Part shown: one piece after another, positions 17,609 through 27,322 of the stretch | Layout of the letters: the number at the start of each line of letters is the position of its first letter | Numbering within the stretch: position 1 is the stretch's first letter | Source: Sphingomonas sp. S2M10 | Lineage (GTDB): Bacteria > Pseudomonadota > Alphaproteobacteria > Sphingomonadales > Sphingomonadaceae | Assembly (NCBI RefSeq): GCF_012650175.1 | Contig: NZ_JAAILI010000006.1 | Location: 1-64,000 of the forward strand | Direction of reading: 5' to 3' | Length of the DNA: 64,000 nucleotides | Program-made: the position numbers and the translations under genes | Notes under the pieces: generated by a model | Seen by the model: the letters and a program-made list of their open reading frames with translations, nothing else | Told to the model about the DNA's origin: nothing | The model's database searches: none

Positions 17609-18994
17609 ATGCTCAAGCGCCTTCTGATCGCCCTCGCCCTTCTCCTCGTCGCCGGCGGAGCCGCCTGGTACTGGCTCAGCCGTCCGGACATCGCCACGTT
17701 GCCCGAGATCGCCGTCACCGGCCGGGCGCCGGAGATCAGCGCGCCGCGCTACCAGAATATCCCGACCACGGGGGTCGCCAAGGCGGTCGGCTGGCCCGCT
17801 GGGGCCACCCCCAAGGCGGCGGCGGGCCTGAAGGTGCAGGCCTTCGCGGACAAGCTCGAACACCCGCGCTGGCTGTACCAGCTGCCCAATGGCGACATTC
17901 TGGTCGCCGAGAGCAATTCGCCGCCGCGGGCCAAGGGCGGCATCACCGGCTGGGTGATGGGCATCCTCATGAACAAGGCCGGCGCGGGCGTCGCCTCGGC
18001 CAATCGCATCACGCTGCTGCGCGACAGCAATGGCGACGGTGTGGCCGACATGCGGACCGTGTTCCTCACCGGGCTCAATTCGCCCAGCGGCATGGTGCTG
18101 GTGAACGGGTCGCTCTACGTCGCCAACACCGATTCGCTGGTCCGCTACCCCTATCTCGACGGCCAGACCAAGATCACCGCCGCGCCGCAGAAGATCCTGT
18201 CGCTGCCCGGCGGCGGCAATCACTGGGCGCGCAACGTGGTGGCGTCGCTCGACGGCAAGAGCCTGTTCGTCAGTGTCGGTTCGGCATCGAACATCGCCGA
18301 GGACGGGCTGGAGGCGGAAGGGCCGATCTACAGCGCCGACAGTCCGGCGCAGATGGCCGCCGCCGCTGCGCAGCCGACCAACCGCGCGGTGATCCTCGAG
18401 GTCGATCCCGAGCGCAAGACCAGCCGCATCTTCGCCTGGGGTATCCGCAATGCCAATGGCATGGCGTTCGAGCCCAAGACCCAGGCGCTGTGGGCCGTGG
18501 TCAACGAGCGCGACATGCTCGGCTCGGACATGCCGCCGGATTATCTGAGCCGGGTTGATCTCGGCGCCTTCTTCGGCTGGCCCTGGCAATATTGGGGCGG
18601 CTATGAGGACAAGCGCGTCGAGCCGGGCCGCCCGGACCTGCGCGAATATGTCCGCCGGCCCGATTTCGCGCTGGGCGCGCACACCGCGCCGCTCGGGCTG
18701 ACCTTCGCGGACGGTGCGCGGCTGGGTGGTTCCTATGCGAACGGCGCGTTTGTCGGCCTGCACGGCTCGTGGAACCGCCAGCCCCCCTCGGGCTACAAGG
18801 TCGTGTTCGTGCCGTTCGGCGACAACGGCTTTCCCGCCAAGGGCGCCAAGCCGAGCGACGTGCTGACCGGCTTCCTCAACGCCAAGGGCGAGGCGCAGGG
18901 TCGCCCGGTCGCGGTGATCACCGGCGCGGGCGGCGCGCTGCTGGTGGCGGACGATGTCGGCAACACGATCTGGCGGGTGAGCGCAGGCCGCTGA
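17609..18994 (+). CDS. PQQ-dependent sugar (sorbosone-type) dehydrogenase
   Basis: A 461-residue beta-propeller oxidoreductase with a single N-terminal membrane anchor (MLKRLLIALALLLVAGGAAWYW). Features: LEHPRWLYQLPNGDILVAESN early in the propeller, DSNGDGVADMRTVF (calcium-type loop), GNHWARNVVASLDGKSLFVSVGS, WGIRNANGMAFEP and GLHGSWNR near the end. These fit the sorbosone dehydrogenase/soluble glucose dehydrogenase superfamily that uses pyrroloquinoline quinone. It would oxidise an aldose in the periplasm. No PQQ biosynthesis genes are in the window. The long frame upstream of 17609 is a shadow of the opposite gene. Confidence 0.85.
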   Translation: MLKRLLIALALLLVAGGAAWYWLSRPDIATLPEIAVTGRAPEISAPRYQNIPTTGVAKAVGWPAGATPKAAAGLKVQAFADKLEHPRWLYQLPNGDILVAESNSPPRAKGGITGWVMGILMNKAGAGVASANRITLLRDSNGDGVADMRTVFLTGLNSPSGMVLVNGSLYVANTDSLVRYPYLDGQTKITAAPQKILSLPGGGNHWARNVVASLDGKSLFVSVGSASNIAEDGLEAEGPIYSADSPAQMAAAAAQPTNRAVILEVDPERKTSRIFAWGIRNANGMAFEPKTQALWAVVNERDMLGSDMPPDYLSRVDLGAFFGWPWQYWGGYEDKRVEPGRPDLREYVRRPDFALGAHTAPLGLTFADGARLGGSYANGAFVGLHGSWNRQPPSGYKVVFVPFGDNGFPAKGAKPSDVLTGFLNAKGEAQGRPVAVITGAGGALLVADDVGNTIWRVSAGR

Positions 18995-19009
18995 CCCGTC
19001 GCTGGCCCC

Positions 19010-19315
19010 TCAGGCGAGCAGCCGGGGGCCTTCCTTCGCCAGCATCTCGCGGACCTTACCGGCGAACAGCGCGAGCATGCCGGGCAGCGCGATCTCGGCA
19101 TGGACCTGCGCGTCCTGCACGTCGAGCCGGCTGATCACCTGCTGGCCCATCGCCGCCACGGTGAAGTGGAGGCTGTCGCCTTCCCAGCGATGCTCGACGG
19201 TGGCGCCGCCCGGGATCTTGTCGGCCAGCCGGCCGATCTTCGAATCGATCCGCGCCCGCGCGCCCTCGCGGCCGAGCTGGTGCGGAATGTCGACGCTGAT
19301 CGTCTGCGGGATCAT
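19010..19315 (-). CDS. Polyhydroxyalkanoic acid system family protein
   Basis: A 101-residue protein of the putative PHA-system family (PHA_gran_rgn type): [40 protein letters not shown], and [18 protein letters not shown]. The family is small, cytoplasmic and of uncertain biochemical role; the name comes from linkage to polyhydroxyalkanoate genes. Here its ATG overlaps the stop of the upstream VOC gene by four bases (ATGA), so they are co-translated. No other PHA genes are nearby. Confidence 0.75.
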   Translation of the reverse strand: MIPQTISVDIPHQLGREGARARIDSKIGRLADKIPGGATVEHRWEGDSLHFTVAAMGQQVISRLDVQDAQVHAEIALPGMLALFAGKVREMLAKEGPRLLA

Positions 19316-19728
19316 TTCGCAAATACCATGGTGTCATCGGCGAACGCCTTGAATTCCAGCGCGTTCCCGCTCGGGTCGCGGAAGAACATCGTCGCCTGCT
19401 CGCCCACCTGGCCCTGGAAGCGGATGTGGGGGGCGATGCCGAAGGCAATGCCGGCCGCCTCCAGCTTGGCGGCGAGCGCGTGCCAGTCGTCCATCGTCAG
19501 CACGACGCCGAAATGCGGCACGGGGACGTCATGGCCGTCGACCGGGTTGGTGGTCGCGACCGGCTTCGCGGCAGGGTCCAGGTGCGCCACGATCTGGTGG
19601 CCGAACAGGTCGAAGTCGATCCACTGCGCGGAGGAGCGGCCCTCGGGGCAGCCGAGCAGATCGCCGTAGAAGGCACGCGCGGCGGCGAGATCATGGACCG
19701 GAAAGGCGAGATGGAAGGGGCGCGGCAT
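19312..19728 (-). CDS. VOC family (glyoxalase/dioxygenase fold) protein
   Basis: A 138-residue vicinal-oxygen-chelate protein. [27 protein letters not shown] contains the first His ligand; [14 protein letters not shown] supplies a second; [15 protein letters not shown] supplies the Glu ligand and the DPxGN-LE signature. The metal site therefore looks complete. Substrate unknown: could be a dioxygenase, isomerase or resistance protein. It is translationally coupled to the PHA-system gene. Confidence 0.85.
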   Translation of the reverse strand: MPRPFHLAFPVHDLAAARAFYGDLLGCPEGRSSAQWIDFDLFGHQIVAHLDPAAKPVATTNPVDGHDVPVPHFGVVLTMDDWHALAAKLEAAGIAFGIAPHIRFQGQVGEQATMFFRDPSGNALEFKAFADDTMVFAK

Positions 19729-19775
19729 GGCCCCAGGTCTAGCTTCGCGGCGGCCGCGCGACAATGTCGCAATCG

Positions 19776-20579
19776 TCAGGCGTCTGCCGGCATTTCGCCG
19801 CGATGCCAGCGGCAGAGATTGGCCCGCGCCTCCTGCACGAAGGCCGAGCGGCGCAGCACGCCGAGCAGCGCGTCGGCGATCCAGCGGCCGGGATTGCGCA
19901 AGGGGCGGCGGAACTGGATCAGCAGCACGATGCGGGTATGGGCGCTGTCGTTCCATACCTCGTGATCATAGGTGTCGTCGAACACCAGGGTCTCGCCCTC
20001 CGCCCAGCGGACGGTGCGGTTGCCGATCCGCATCCGCACATCGCCGTCACGCGGCACGACCAGTCCCAGATGGCAGGTGATCAGCCCCTTGGTAACGCCG
20101 CGATGCGCCGGGATATGCGTGCCGGCTTCGAGGATGGAGAACATCGCGCTGTTCAGCCCCGGCACCTGTTCGATCAGCCGCGAGGTGTGCGGGCAGCGCG
20201 CCAGATTCTCGTCGACACGATAGCCATAGCCCCAGAGGAACAGGCTGCGCCATTTGCCGAGCGGCGCGATCGCGCGGTGATCGGGGGAGATGGCGGCCAG
20301 CGACGGCGCCCCCGGCCGGGTGGCGATCGCGGCGATCGCCTCGTCCCGGATCGCTTCCCAGTCCGCGCGCAACGCCGCAGTCCAGGCGAAGGCGCGCATG
20401 TCGAGAACCGGCGCATTCGGCACCAGCGAGGAGGCGGCGATCAGCCGGTCCAAGGTGCCGCGCAGATGCTTGCCCCAGCGCAGCAGTAGCGGGCGGGGAC
20501 GCAGGCAAGAATCGGCGCGGGGGGCGCTTTCGCCCGTCTGCCCGATCGGCGTCTCGCTGGCGACAATGTCCACGCGCAA
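19776..20579 (-). CDS. Aspartyl/asparaginyl beta-hydroxylase family protein (LpxO-like)
   Basis: A 267-residue Fe(II)/2-oxoglutarate dioxygenase. [27 protein letters not shown] carries the first iron His and the RGxTxxxxRxHLGL-type binding segment; [17 protein letters not shown] carries a second conserved His; the Arg binding 2-oxoglutarate is likely in [10 protein letters not shown]. LpxO homologues hydroxylate the lipid A secondary acyl chain; as many sphingomonads make glycosphingolipids in place of LPS, the substrate here may be another acyl lipid. This last point is inference. The family is clear. Confidence 0.82.
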   Translation of the reverse strand: MRVDIVASETPIGQTGESAPRADSCLRPRPLLLRWGKHLRGTLDRLIAASSLVPNAPVLDMRAFAWTAALRADWEAIRDEAIAAIATRPGAPSLAAISPDHRAIAPLGKWRSLFLWGYGYRVDENLARCPHTSRLIEQVPGLNSAMFSILEAGTHIPAHRGVTKGLITCHLGLVVPRDGDVRMRIGNRTVRWAEGETLVFDDTYDHEVWNDSAHTRIVLLIQFRRPLRNPGRWIADALLGVLRRSAFVQEARANLCRWHRGEMPADA

Positions 20580-20757
20580 CTTCCCCGCACCTTTCGCGTT
20601 GGGCCCGAACTTCGGTGCTGCAACGCAACAATCTCCAGCGCCGGTCTAGGCGTTCACTTGGGTCCAAAACATGGCGGGTCCATGGATTCTTGTGGCGTAC
20701 ATCCGGCAGAAAGGTTGCCGGTGGCATGCCGCGCCACTCGCCTCTAGAAAGGGCTTC

Positions 20758-23625
20758 ATGTTCTCACGTCCGCGCATGCCGCGCTTCGCCCTGCTCCTCC
20801 TCGCACTTGCTGCCCCGTCGCTGCCCACCCCGGTGCTGGCGCAAGGCCGGCCCGAGGGGGTTCAGACCGCCGAGGATCCCTGGCTCTACAAGGGCAGCGA
20901 CCTCGTCCATGACGACAAATGGAAGTTCGGACGGCTTTCCAACGGCGTGCGCTATGCGGTGCGCAAGAATGGCGTGCCGCCGGGGCAGATTTCGATCCGG
21001 GTGCGGATCGACGCCGGCTCGCTGATGGAGCGCGACTCGGAACGCGGCTTCGCCCATCTGCTCGAACATCTCAGCTTTCGCGGCTCGACCTATGTGCCCG
21101 ACGGCGATTCGAAGCGGGTCTGGCAGCGCCTGGGCGTCACCTTCGGTTCGGACAGCAACGCCGCGACAACGTTCATCAGCACGACCTACAAGCTCGACCT
21201 GCCCAACGCGACGCCCGAGGGGCTGGACGAGAGCTTCAAGATCCTCTCCGGCATGATGGCCAATCCGGCGATCACGCAAGCCTCGCTCACCGCCGAGCGC
21301 CCGGTGGTGCTGGCTGAAGGCCGTGAGCAGCCCGCGCCGCAGAAGCGGATGCAGGACGCGCTCTACCAGCTGATCTTCGCCGGCCAGCCGCTCGCCGATC
21401 GCGAGCCGATCGGCACGGTGGAGGCGCTCAACGCCGCCACGCCGGCCAGCGTCCAGGCGTTCCACGATCGCTGGTATCGCCCCGAACGCGCCACGGTGAT
21501 CGCGATCGGCGATGTCGATCCGGCGGTGCTCGAGGCGATGATCAACAAATATTTCGCGAGCTGGCAGGGCAAGGGCGAGGCGCCCAAGACCCCCGATTTC
21601 GGCAAGCCCGAGGCCGATCATCCGATCGCCGCCAGCATCGTCGAGCCGGCGCTGCAGCCGGTGGCGCTGATGGCGATCGTGCGGCCCTGGACCGTCTATG
21701 CCGACACGGTGATCTTCAACCAGAAGCGCATGATCGACATGGTGGCGATCCGCATCCTCAACCGCCGCCTCGAATCGCGGGCGCGCTCGGGGGCGTCGTT
21801 CATCGGCGCGGGCGCGGATCTCGACGATATCGCCCGCTCGGCCAATGTGACCACGCTTACCGTGCTGCCGACCGGCGAGGATTGGGAGAGCGCGCTCCGC
21901 GACGTGCGCGCCACTGCCGCCCAGCTGATGGCCGCCCCGCCGAGCCAGGCCGAAATCGACCGCGAGCTCGGCGAGATCGATGCGGTGATGCGCAACCGCA
22001 TCGCCACCGCGCCGGTCGAATCGGCGGTGTCGCTGGCCGACGACCTCGTCCAGGCGGTCGACATCAACGAGACGGTGACGACGCCCGAAGCCTCCTACGC
22101 GATCTTCAAGGGCGCGATCGCCGCGCGCATGTTCACGCCGGCCGCCGTGCAGGCCTCGGCGAAGAAGGTGTTCGAGGGGACCGCGACACGCGCGCTGGTC
22201 AACACCCACGCCCCCGATCCCGACGTGGTCCGCAAGGTGACCACCGCGCTGCAGGCGGACGTCAAGGCGGCGGCGATGAAGCGTCGCACGCTCAACGTGA
22301 AGTTCGACCAGCTGCCGCGCATCGGTGCGCCCGGCAAGGTGGTCGAGCGCAAGCGCGTCGACCCCGATCTCGCGATCGACCAGGTGACCTATGCGAACGG
22401 CGTCAAGCTGCTGATGCGTGAGGATACGTCCGAGACCGGCAAGGTGTGGGTGAACATCCGCTTCGGCCGCGGCCTGCGCGCGCTGCCGGGCGACAAGCGC
22501 GTGCCGGGCTGGGCGGGCAAGACCGCGCTGATGGCCAGCGGCATCGGCAAGTTCGGCCAGGAGGAGCTCGACGCGCTGACCGGCAACCGCCAGATCGGTC
22601 TCGGCTTCGACATCGAGGAGGACGCCTTCGTCTTCCAGGCGCAGACCAACAAGGAGGATCTGGCCGACCAGCTCCGCCTGTTCGCGACCAAGCTGGCCGC
22701 GCCTGGCTGGGACCCCAATCCGATCACCCGCGCCAAGGCGGCGACGCTCGCCTCCTATGCCGGCCTCTCGGCCTCGCCCGACGCCGTGCTCGGCCGCGAT
22801 CTCGACGCGCTGCTCCACGACGGCGACCCGCGCTGGGGCGTGCCGAGCCGCGAGGAAGTGTCGGCGCTGACCCCCCAGGCATTCCGCGCATTGTGGGAGC
22901 CGCTGCTCCAGACCGGCCCGATCGAAGTCGAGATTTTCGGCGACATGAATGCCGATGCGACGGTGCAGGCGGTGGCGGCAAGTTTCGGCGCGCTCAAGCC
23001 CCGGGCCGACGGCAAGGAAAGCGGTGCCCCGGTGCGCTTTCCCGCGCATGTCGCAACGCCCGTAGTGCGCACGCACACCGGCGCGGTGGACCAGGCCGCG
23101 GCGGTGATCGCCTGGCCCACCGGCGGCGGCAGCGCAGGCCTACCCGAAAGCCGCAAGCTCGAGATCCTGACCGCGGTGTTCCGCGACCGGCTGATCGAGC
23201 AGCTGCGCATCCAGGCGGGCGTGAGCTATTCGCCCAATGTGATGAGCGACTGGCCGCTGGGTCTGCCGAGCGGGGGCAAGATCGCCGCCCTCGGCATGGT
23301 GCCGCCGGACAAGACCGACTTCTTCTTCAAGCTCGCCCGCGCCATCGCGGCCGACCTGACGGCGAAGCCGATCGATGCCGACGAGCTCAACCGCGCACTG
23401 ACCCCGCTCAAGCAGCAGCTGCTGCGCATGTCGAGCGGCAACATGTTCTGGATGAGCCTGGTCGAGGGGGGCACCCAGGATCCGGCGCGGATCGCGGGCA
23501 TGCGCAGCCTTGCCAGGGACTATGCGGCGACCACGCCGGCCGAGCTGCAGGCGCTGGCGGCCAAGTATCTGCGGCCGGACAAGGACTGGACCATGGTGGT
23601 GCTGCCGGAGAAGGCGGCGAAGTAG
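20758..23625 (+). CDS. Secreted M16 (insulinase/pitrilysin) zinc peptidase
   Basis: A 955-residue protein with signal peptide (MPRFALLLLALAAPSLPTPVLAQ). The first M16 domain has the inverted zinc motif HLLEH (His100, Glu103, His104) followed by a downstream Glu-containing helix (about 170-180). The second half (from about residue 545, NGVKLLMREDTSETGKVWV) is an M16C-like domain in which the HxxEH is replaced (GKTALMASGIGKFG), the usual inactive partner. The start at 20758 has AGAAAGGG upstream. A terminator follows at 23645. Likely a periplasmic peptide-degrading enzyme; substrate unknown. Confidence 0.92.
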   Translation: MFSRPRMPRFALLLLALAAPSLPTPVLAQGRPEGVQTAEDPWLYKGSDLVHDDKWKFGRLSNGVRYAVRKNGVPPGQISIRVRIDAGSLMERDSERGFAHLLEHLSFRGSTYVPDGDSKRVWQRLGVTFGSDSNAATTFISTTYKLDLPNATPEGLDESFKILSGMMANPAITQASLTAERPVVLAEGREQPAPQKRMQDALYQLIFAGQPLADREPIGTVEALNAATPASVQAFHDRWYRPERATVIAIGDVDPAVLEAMINKYFASWQGKGEAPKTPDFGKPEADHPIAASIVEPALQPVALMAIVRPWTVYADTVIFNQKRMIDMVAIRILNRRLESRARSGASFIGAGADLDDIARSANVTTLTVLPTGEDWESALRDVRATAAQLMAAPPSQAEIDRELGEIDAVMRNRIATAPVESAVSLADDLVQAVDINETVTTPEASYAIFKGAIAARMFTPAAVQASAKKVFEGTATRALVNTHAPDPDVVRKVTTALQADVKAAAMKRRTLNVKFDQLPRIGAPGKVVERKRVDPDLAIDQVTYANGVKLLMREDTSETGKVWVNIRFGRGLRALPGDKRVPGWAGKTALMASGIGKFGQEELDALTGNRQIGLGFDIEEDAFVFQAQTNKEDLADQLRLFATKLAAPGWDPNPITRAKAATLASYAGLSASPDAVLGRDLDALLHDGDPRWGVPSREEVSALTPQAFRALWEPLLQTGPIEVEIFGDMNADATVQAVAASFGALKPRADGKESGAPVRFPAHVATPVVRTHTGAVDQAAAVIAWPTGGGSAGLPESRKLEILTAVFRDRLIEQLRIQAGVSYSPNVMSDWPLGLPSGGKIAALGMVPPDKTDFFFKLARAIAADLTAKPIDADELNRALTPLKQQLLRMSSGNMFWMSLVEGGTQDPARIAGMRSLARDYAATTPAELQALAAKYLRPDKDWTMVVLPEKAAK

Positions 23626-23644
23626 CGCCGGCACGGCGAAGACA

Positions 23645-23678
23645 GGCCGGGGGCGAGCGGATCGCCGCCGGCCTTTTT
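23645..23678 (+). terminator. Rho-independent terminator after the M16 peptidase gene
   Basis: GGCCGG (23645-23650) pairs with CCGGCC (23668-23673); inside, GGCGA pairs with TCGCC; the stem is followed directly by TTTTT. It lies 20 bases after the stop codon of the peptidase gene and directly before the convergent aminotransferase stop. Confidence 0.85.
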
Positions 23679-23682
23679 CGTA

Positions 23683-24942
23683 TCAGCCGTGCGCGAAGCG
23701 GACGATATCGGGCAGTGCGTCGGCGAGGCGGTCCATGTCGGCCATGCTGTTGAACAGCGCGGGCGTCACGCGCACGCAGGCGCCGCCGGCGATGCCGTCG
23801 CGGTGCACGGTGAAGATTTTGTGCTGGTCGAGCAGTCGCGCCGCGAGCCTGGCATTGGCCGCGCTGCTCGTCACCCCGCGCACCCTGAACGAGGTGATGG
23901 CGCCGTGCGAGCCCGGATCGTCGGGCGTCAGCACCTCGATCCCGTCGACCTGCCGCGCGCGTGCCACCCAGCGGTCGCGCAGCGCGCGCAGACGAGCAGC
24001 ACGGCGTGCGCTCCCGATCGCCTGCTGGAAGGCGAGCGCCGCCGGCACGGTGAGGCTCGCGGCGAAGTCATAGGTGCCGAGATGCACCTTGGAGAACAGC
24101 GTGTCGGGGCCGCCCGCAGCGTTCGCCGGGTGCCGATCGATCTTGTCGAGCGCGCCCTTCCGGACGTGCAAAAACCCCACGCCCAGCGACGCGCCGAGCC
24201 ACTTGTGTCCGTTGATCGCGACGAAGTCGCAGTCGAGATCGGGCACCGCGAAATCGAGTTGGCACCAGCTGTGCGCCGCATCGACGATCACGTCCGCGCC
24301 CTTCGCCCGCGCCAGCGCCGCGATCTCGCGCACCGGCAGCACCAGCCCGGTGCGGTGGCTGAGATGGGTGAGCAGGATCAACTTGAGCCGCGGGTTTGCC
24401 GCAAGCGCCGCGGCATAGGCATCGATCACCGCCCGGGCGGTGGCGGGTTCGGGCAGGGTGATCTTCACCAGCTGCACGCCGCGCGTGCAGGCGAGGCTGG
24501 CCATGCAGGCCTGGGCACTGTCGTAATCGAGATCGGCGATCAGCACCGCGTCACCCGGCTGCAGCCGGTTATAGCCGAGGATCAGCGTCTCCAGCGCTTC
24601 GGTGGCGTTGCGGGTGAGGACCAGCTCGTCCGGCCCCACGCCCATCGCCGCCGCCGCCTGGTCGCGCACCGCTACCAGATCCTTGTTCATCCCCCGCCGG
24701 GCATAGAAGCTGGTATCGCGGTTCACCCGGGCGAGCTGTTCCTGATAGGCGGCGAAGACGAGGCGGGGCATCATGCCCCAGTTGCCGTTCTCCAGCTGGA
24801 CCACGTCCGCTGGCGGCGTGAACTGTGCCGCGATGCCGCGCCAATAGGGATCGTCATCCATCGCCCACGCTCCGCTGGAAAGGCCGAGGGCGGGGAGCGC
24901 AATTCCCCCCGCGAGAAGCGAACGACGATCCATAGGGTGCAT
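23683..24942 (-). CDS. Tat-exported class V aminotransferase (isopenicillin N epimerase-like)
   Basis: A 419-residue PLP enzyme of the NifS/CsdA fold. The N-terminus MDRRSLLAGGIALPALGLSSGAWA has the twin-arginine form, so folded export with cofactor is expected. GPDELVLTRNATEALETLILGYN, the PLP-binding Asp in VIVDAAHSWCQLDF and the Schiff-base Lys in FVAINGHKWLG are visible. There is no catalytic Cys loop, so it is not a cysteine desulfurase. Its ATG overlaps the stop of the TonB receptor by one base (TGATG): translational coupling. The pairing suggests import of an amino-acid or peptide ligand whose residue is processed in the periplasm. Start could also be Met4. Confidence 0.85.
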   Translation of the reverse strand: MHPMDRRSLLAGGIALPALGLSSGAWAMDDDPYWRGIAAQFTPPADVVQLENGNWGMMPRLVFAAYQEQLARVNRDTSFYARRGMNKDLVAVRDQAAAAMGVGPDELVLTRNATEALETLILGYNRLQPGDAVLIADLDYDSAQACMASLACTRGVQLVKITLPEPATARAVIDAYAAALAANPRLKLILLTHLSHRTGLVLPVREIAALARAKGADVIVDAAHSWCQLDFAVPDLDCDFVAINGHKWLGASLGVGFLHVRKGALDKIDRHPANAAGGPDTLFSKVHLGTYDFAASLTVPAALAFQQAIGSARRAARLRALRDRWVARARQVDGIEVLTPDDPGSHGAITSFRVRGVTSSAANARLAARLLDQHKIFTVHRDGIAGGACVRVTPALFNSMADMDRLADALPDIVRFAHG

Positions 24943-27317
24943 CAGAAGCGCAGCTCCAGCCGGCCGTAATATTGGCCGCCATCGGTATCATAGGGGGCGT
25001 TGCGCGAGTAGATCAGGCCGCGATTGGCCTGGTTGGTCGCCTCGGCCGGATAGGTATCGAACAGGTTTTCGGCGCCCGCGCGCAGCGTCAGCGCCTTGGT
25101 GACGCGGACGCTGACCGAGGCATCGAACAGCGCGATACCGCCGAAACGCTGGAACAGTTCGCCGGTCGCATTGCCGGTCACATCGGTCCAGGCGCCATAA
25201 TAGCGGCCGCGCAGCATCACGCCCACCCGGCCGAGGTCGTAGTTGAACGTGCCGGTGGCGTTGTGCTGCGGCAGCCGCTCCTGGAAGATCCGGCGCTGGG
25301 TGGCGTTGGCGATCGCGGCGCTGTTGCCGCTGCGCACGCGCGTCTGGTTGTAGTTATAGGCGAGGCTGAGGTTCGCCTTGCCGGGCCCGACCGGCCGCGC
25401 ATAGCTCACCACCACGTCGACGCCGCGGGTGCGGGTGTCGAAGTCGTTGGTGAAATAGCTGACCGAGGTGAAGCGATCGGGGTTGGCGAAGGCCGCCGGC
25501 ACCGCGAAGGTGGCCGACTGGCCGAAGCGATCGTCGACGTCGATCTGGTAGAGGTCCACCGTCGCGCCAAGGCCGAAATCGGTCTGGCCGACAAGGCCGG
25601 CGGTCAGCGTGCGCGACTTTTCCGGCTTGAGCGGCTTGGCGCCGAGCGCCACCGCGATCGGATCGGTCGGCGACAGCCGGCCCTGGTTGAACACTTGCAG
25701 CGTGCGCGTGTCGAGGCCCTGGGTCACCTGGCGGGTGTTGAGCTGCGCCGGCGTCGGCGCGCGGAAGCCGGTCGAATAGGTCAGCCGCGCGGCGAGGCCG
25801 TGCACCGGCTCGAAGCGGCCGGCGAGCTTGTAGGTGAAGGTGTCGCCGAACGCCGAGAAATCCTCGTAGCGGCCCGCCGCGCCCAGCGTCACCTTTTCGA
25901 TCGGCGCCCATTCGAGATCGACATAGCCCGCATAGCTGCGCTGGCTCCACTGGCCCGCCTGGGCCGGGCTGAAGCCGGGGAAGCCGTTCGCATTGGGCGC
26001 AAGGCCGGTGGCTGCACCCGGGCCGACCGCGTAGGAGGCGGGATCGCCAACGCCGACCCGATAGGTCTCGACGCGCCGCTCGCCGCCAAAGGCGATGTTC
26101 AGCGGATCGCCCATGCCCACCGGCAGGCGATAGACGAAGTCGGCGTTGAGGTTGAACTCGCGCTGGGTCAGCCGGCCGAGATAGAAGCTGGTCGGGCTGT
26201 TCGGGCCCAGCGAGGCGTTGAGGCTCTCGCCCAGCGTATAGTCGATCCGGCTTTCGCCCTGCGACACGCTGAGATCATAGTGGAACCGGTCGCTGGCATC
26301 GCCGCGCAGCCCGCCCACTGCCTGATGGTCGGCGAAGCGCGTGCCGAAGCGCGGGGTGAAGCCGGCGGGATAGAGGCGGGTGAAGGAGAAGCCCGGAAAG
26401 GCGCTGCTCGCGCCATAGACCGAGGCGGTGCCCACCGGATTGCGCCAGTTGAAATCGGTGACGCCTTCGCTGCTCTGCGCGACGCCGAAGGCATAGACCG
26501 TGGCACCCTCCACCAGGTCATACTGCGCGTTGACCGATCCGGCGATCCGCTCCTGATCGGGCTGGCCCCAGCGCTGCACCGGGTTGGGCACGGCGAGCGT
26601 CGGGTTGGCGGCCTGGAAGGCGATGGCGTCGGGGCGCTGGCGGGTGCGCGAGGTCGCCTCGGCATGGTCATACTGGCCGGTGAAGACGATCGAGCCGCGA
26701 TCGCCCAGCGCGATGCCGCCGCGCAGGCCGCCCTGATATTCGTTGCCGTCGCCCACATAATAGCTGGAGGCCTGGCCGAACACCGCCATGCCCGGCTTGT
26801 CGTCGAGCAGCAGGTTGATCACGCCGGCGATCGCGTCCGAGCCATATTGCGCCGAGGCGCCGTCGCGCAGCACCTCGACCCGGCCGATGCCGTGCGTCGG
26901 GATGCCGGCAAGGTCGGGCGCCTGCGCGCCGCGCGTGCCGAGCAGCGCCGAACGGTGGAATCGCTTGCCGTTGATCAGCACCAGCGTCTGGTCGGCGGAA
27001 AGGCCGCGCAGGCTTGCCGGGCGGACAAAGGCCTGGCCGTCGGCCGCCGGGAGGCGCTGGACGTTGAACGAGGGCAGCAGCTGCGCCAGCGTGTCGTTGA
27101 GGTCGCCCGAAACGCTCGACTCGAGCATCGCGTTCGACAGCACGTCGACGGGGGCCAGCGTATCGAACTGGGTGCGGGCGCGCTCGCGGGTGCCGGTGAC
27201 GACGATCTGCTCGCCGCTGTCCGGTACGGCGGCGGCATCGGTCTGCGCCTGGGCGAAGGCGGCGGGCATGCAGGCGAGCTGCAGCGCGACGAGCGCGCTG
27301 CCGGTGCGGAAATTCAT
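24942..27317 (-). CDS. TonB-dependent outer-membrane receptor
   Basis: A 791-residue receptor: signal peptide (MNFRTGSALVALQLACMPAAFAQA), TonB-box region EQIVVTGTR, plug domain (about 50-170, with LRGLSADQTLVLINGKRFHRSALL and VEVLRDGASAQYGSDAIAGVIN) and a 22-strand barrel ending in a C-terminal aromatic residue (GRLELRF). The plug resembles receptors whose NGKR and Q-rich region is common in sphingomonad and xanthomonad families with broad organic ligands. It forms an operon with the Tat-exported aminotransferase. Its 5' leader is unusually structured (27323-27410). Ligand unknown. Confidence 0.93.
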   Translation of the reverse strand: MNFRTGSALVALQLACMPAAFAQAQTDAAAVPDSGEQIVVTGTRERARTQFDTLAPVDVLSNAMLESSVSGDLNDTLAQLLPSFNVQRLPAADGQAFVRPASLRGLSADQTLVLINGKRFHRSALLGTRGAQAPDLAGIPTHGIGRVEVLRDGASAQYGSDAIAGVINLLLDDKPGMAVFGQASSYYVGDGNEYQGGLRGGIALGDRGSIVFTGQYDHAEATSRTRQRPDAIAFQAANPTLAVPNPVQRWGQPDQERIAGSVNAQYDLVEGATVYAFGVAQSSEGVTDFNWRNPVGTASVYGASSAFPGFSFTRLYPAGFTPRFGTRFADHQAVGGLRGDASDRFHYDLSVSQGESRIDYTLGESLNASLGPNSPTSFYLGRLTQREFNLNADFVYRLPVGMGDPLNIAFGGERRVETYRVGVGDPASYAVGPGAATGLAPNANGFPGFSPAQAGQWSQRSYAGYVDLEWAPIEKVTLGAAGRYEDFSAFGDTFTYKLAGRFEPVHGLAARLTYSTGFRAPTPAQLNTRQVTQGLDTRTLQVFNQGRLSPTDPIAVALGAKPLKPEKSRTLTAGLVGQTDFGLGATVDLYQIDVDDRFGQSATFAVPAAFANPDRFTSVSYFTNDFDTRTRGVDVVVSYARPVGPGKANLSLAYNYNQTRVRSGNSAAIANATQRRIFQERLPQHNATGTFNYDLGRVGVMLRGRYYGAWTDVTGNATGELFQRFGGIALFDASVSVRVTKALTLRAGAENLFDTYPAEATNQANRGLIYSRNAPYDTDGGQYYGRLELRF

Positions 27318-27322
27318 CGGTG

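Noticed and set aside
19776..20579. Firm naming as lpxO
   Set aside because: The dioxygenase family is clear, but whether lipid A is the substrate in this organism group is uncertain, so no symbol was assigned.
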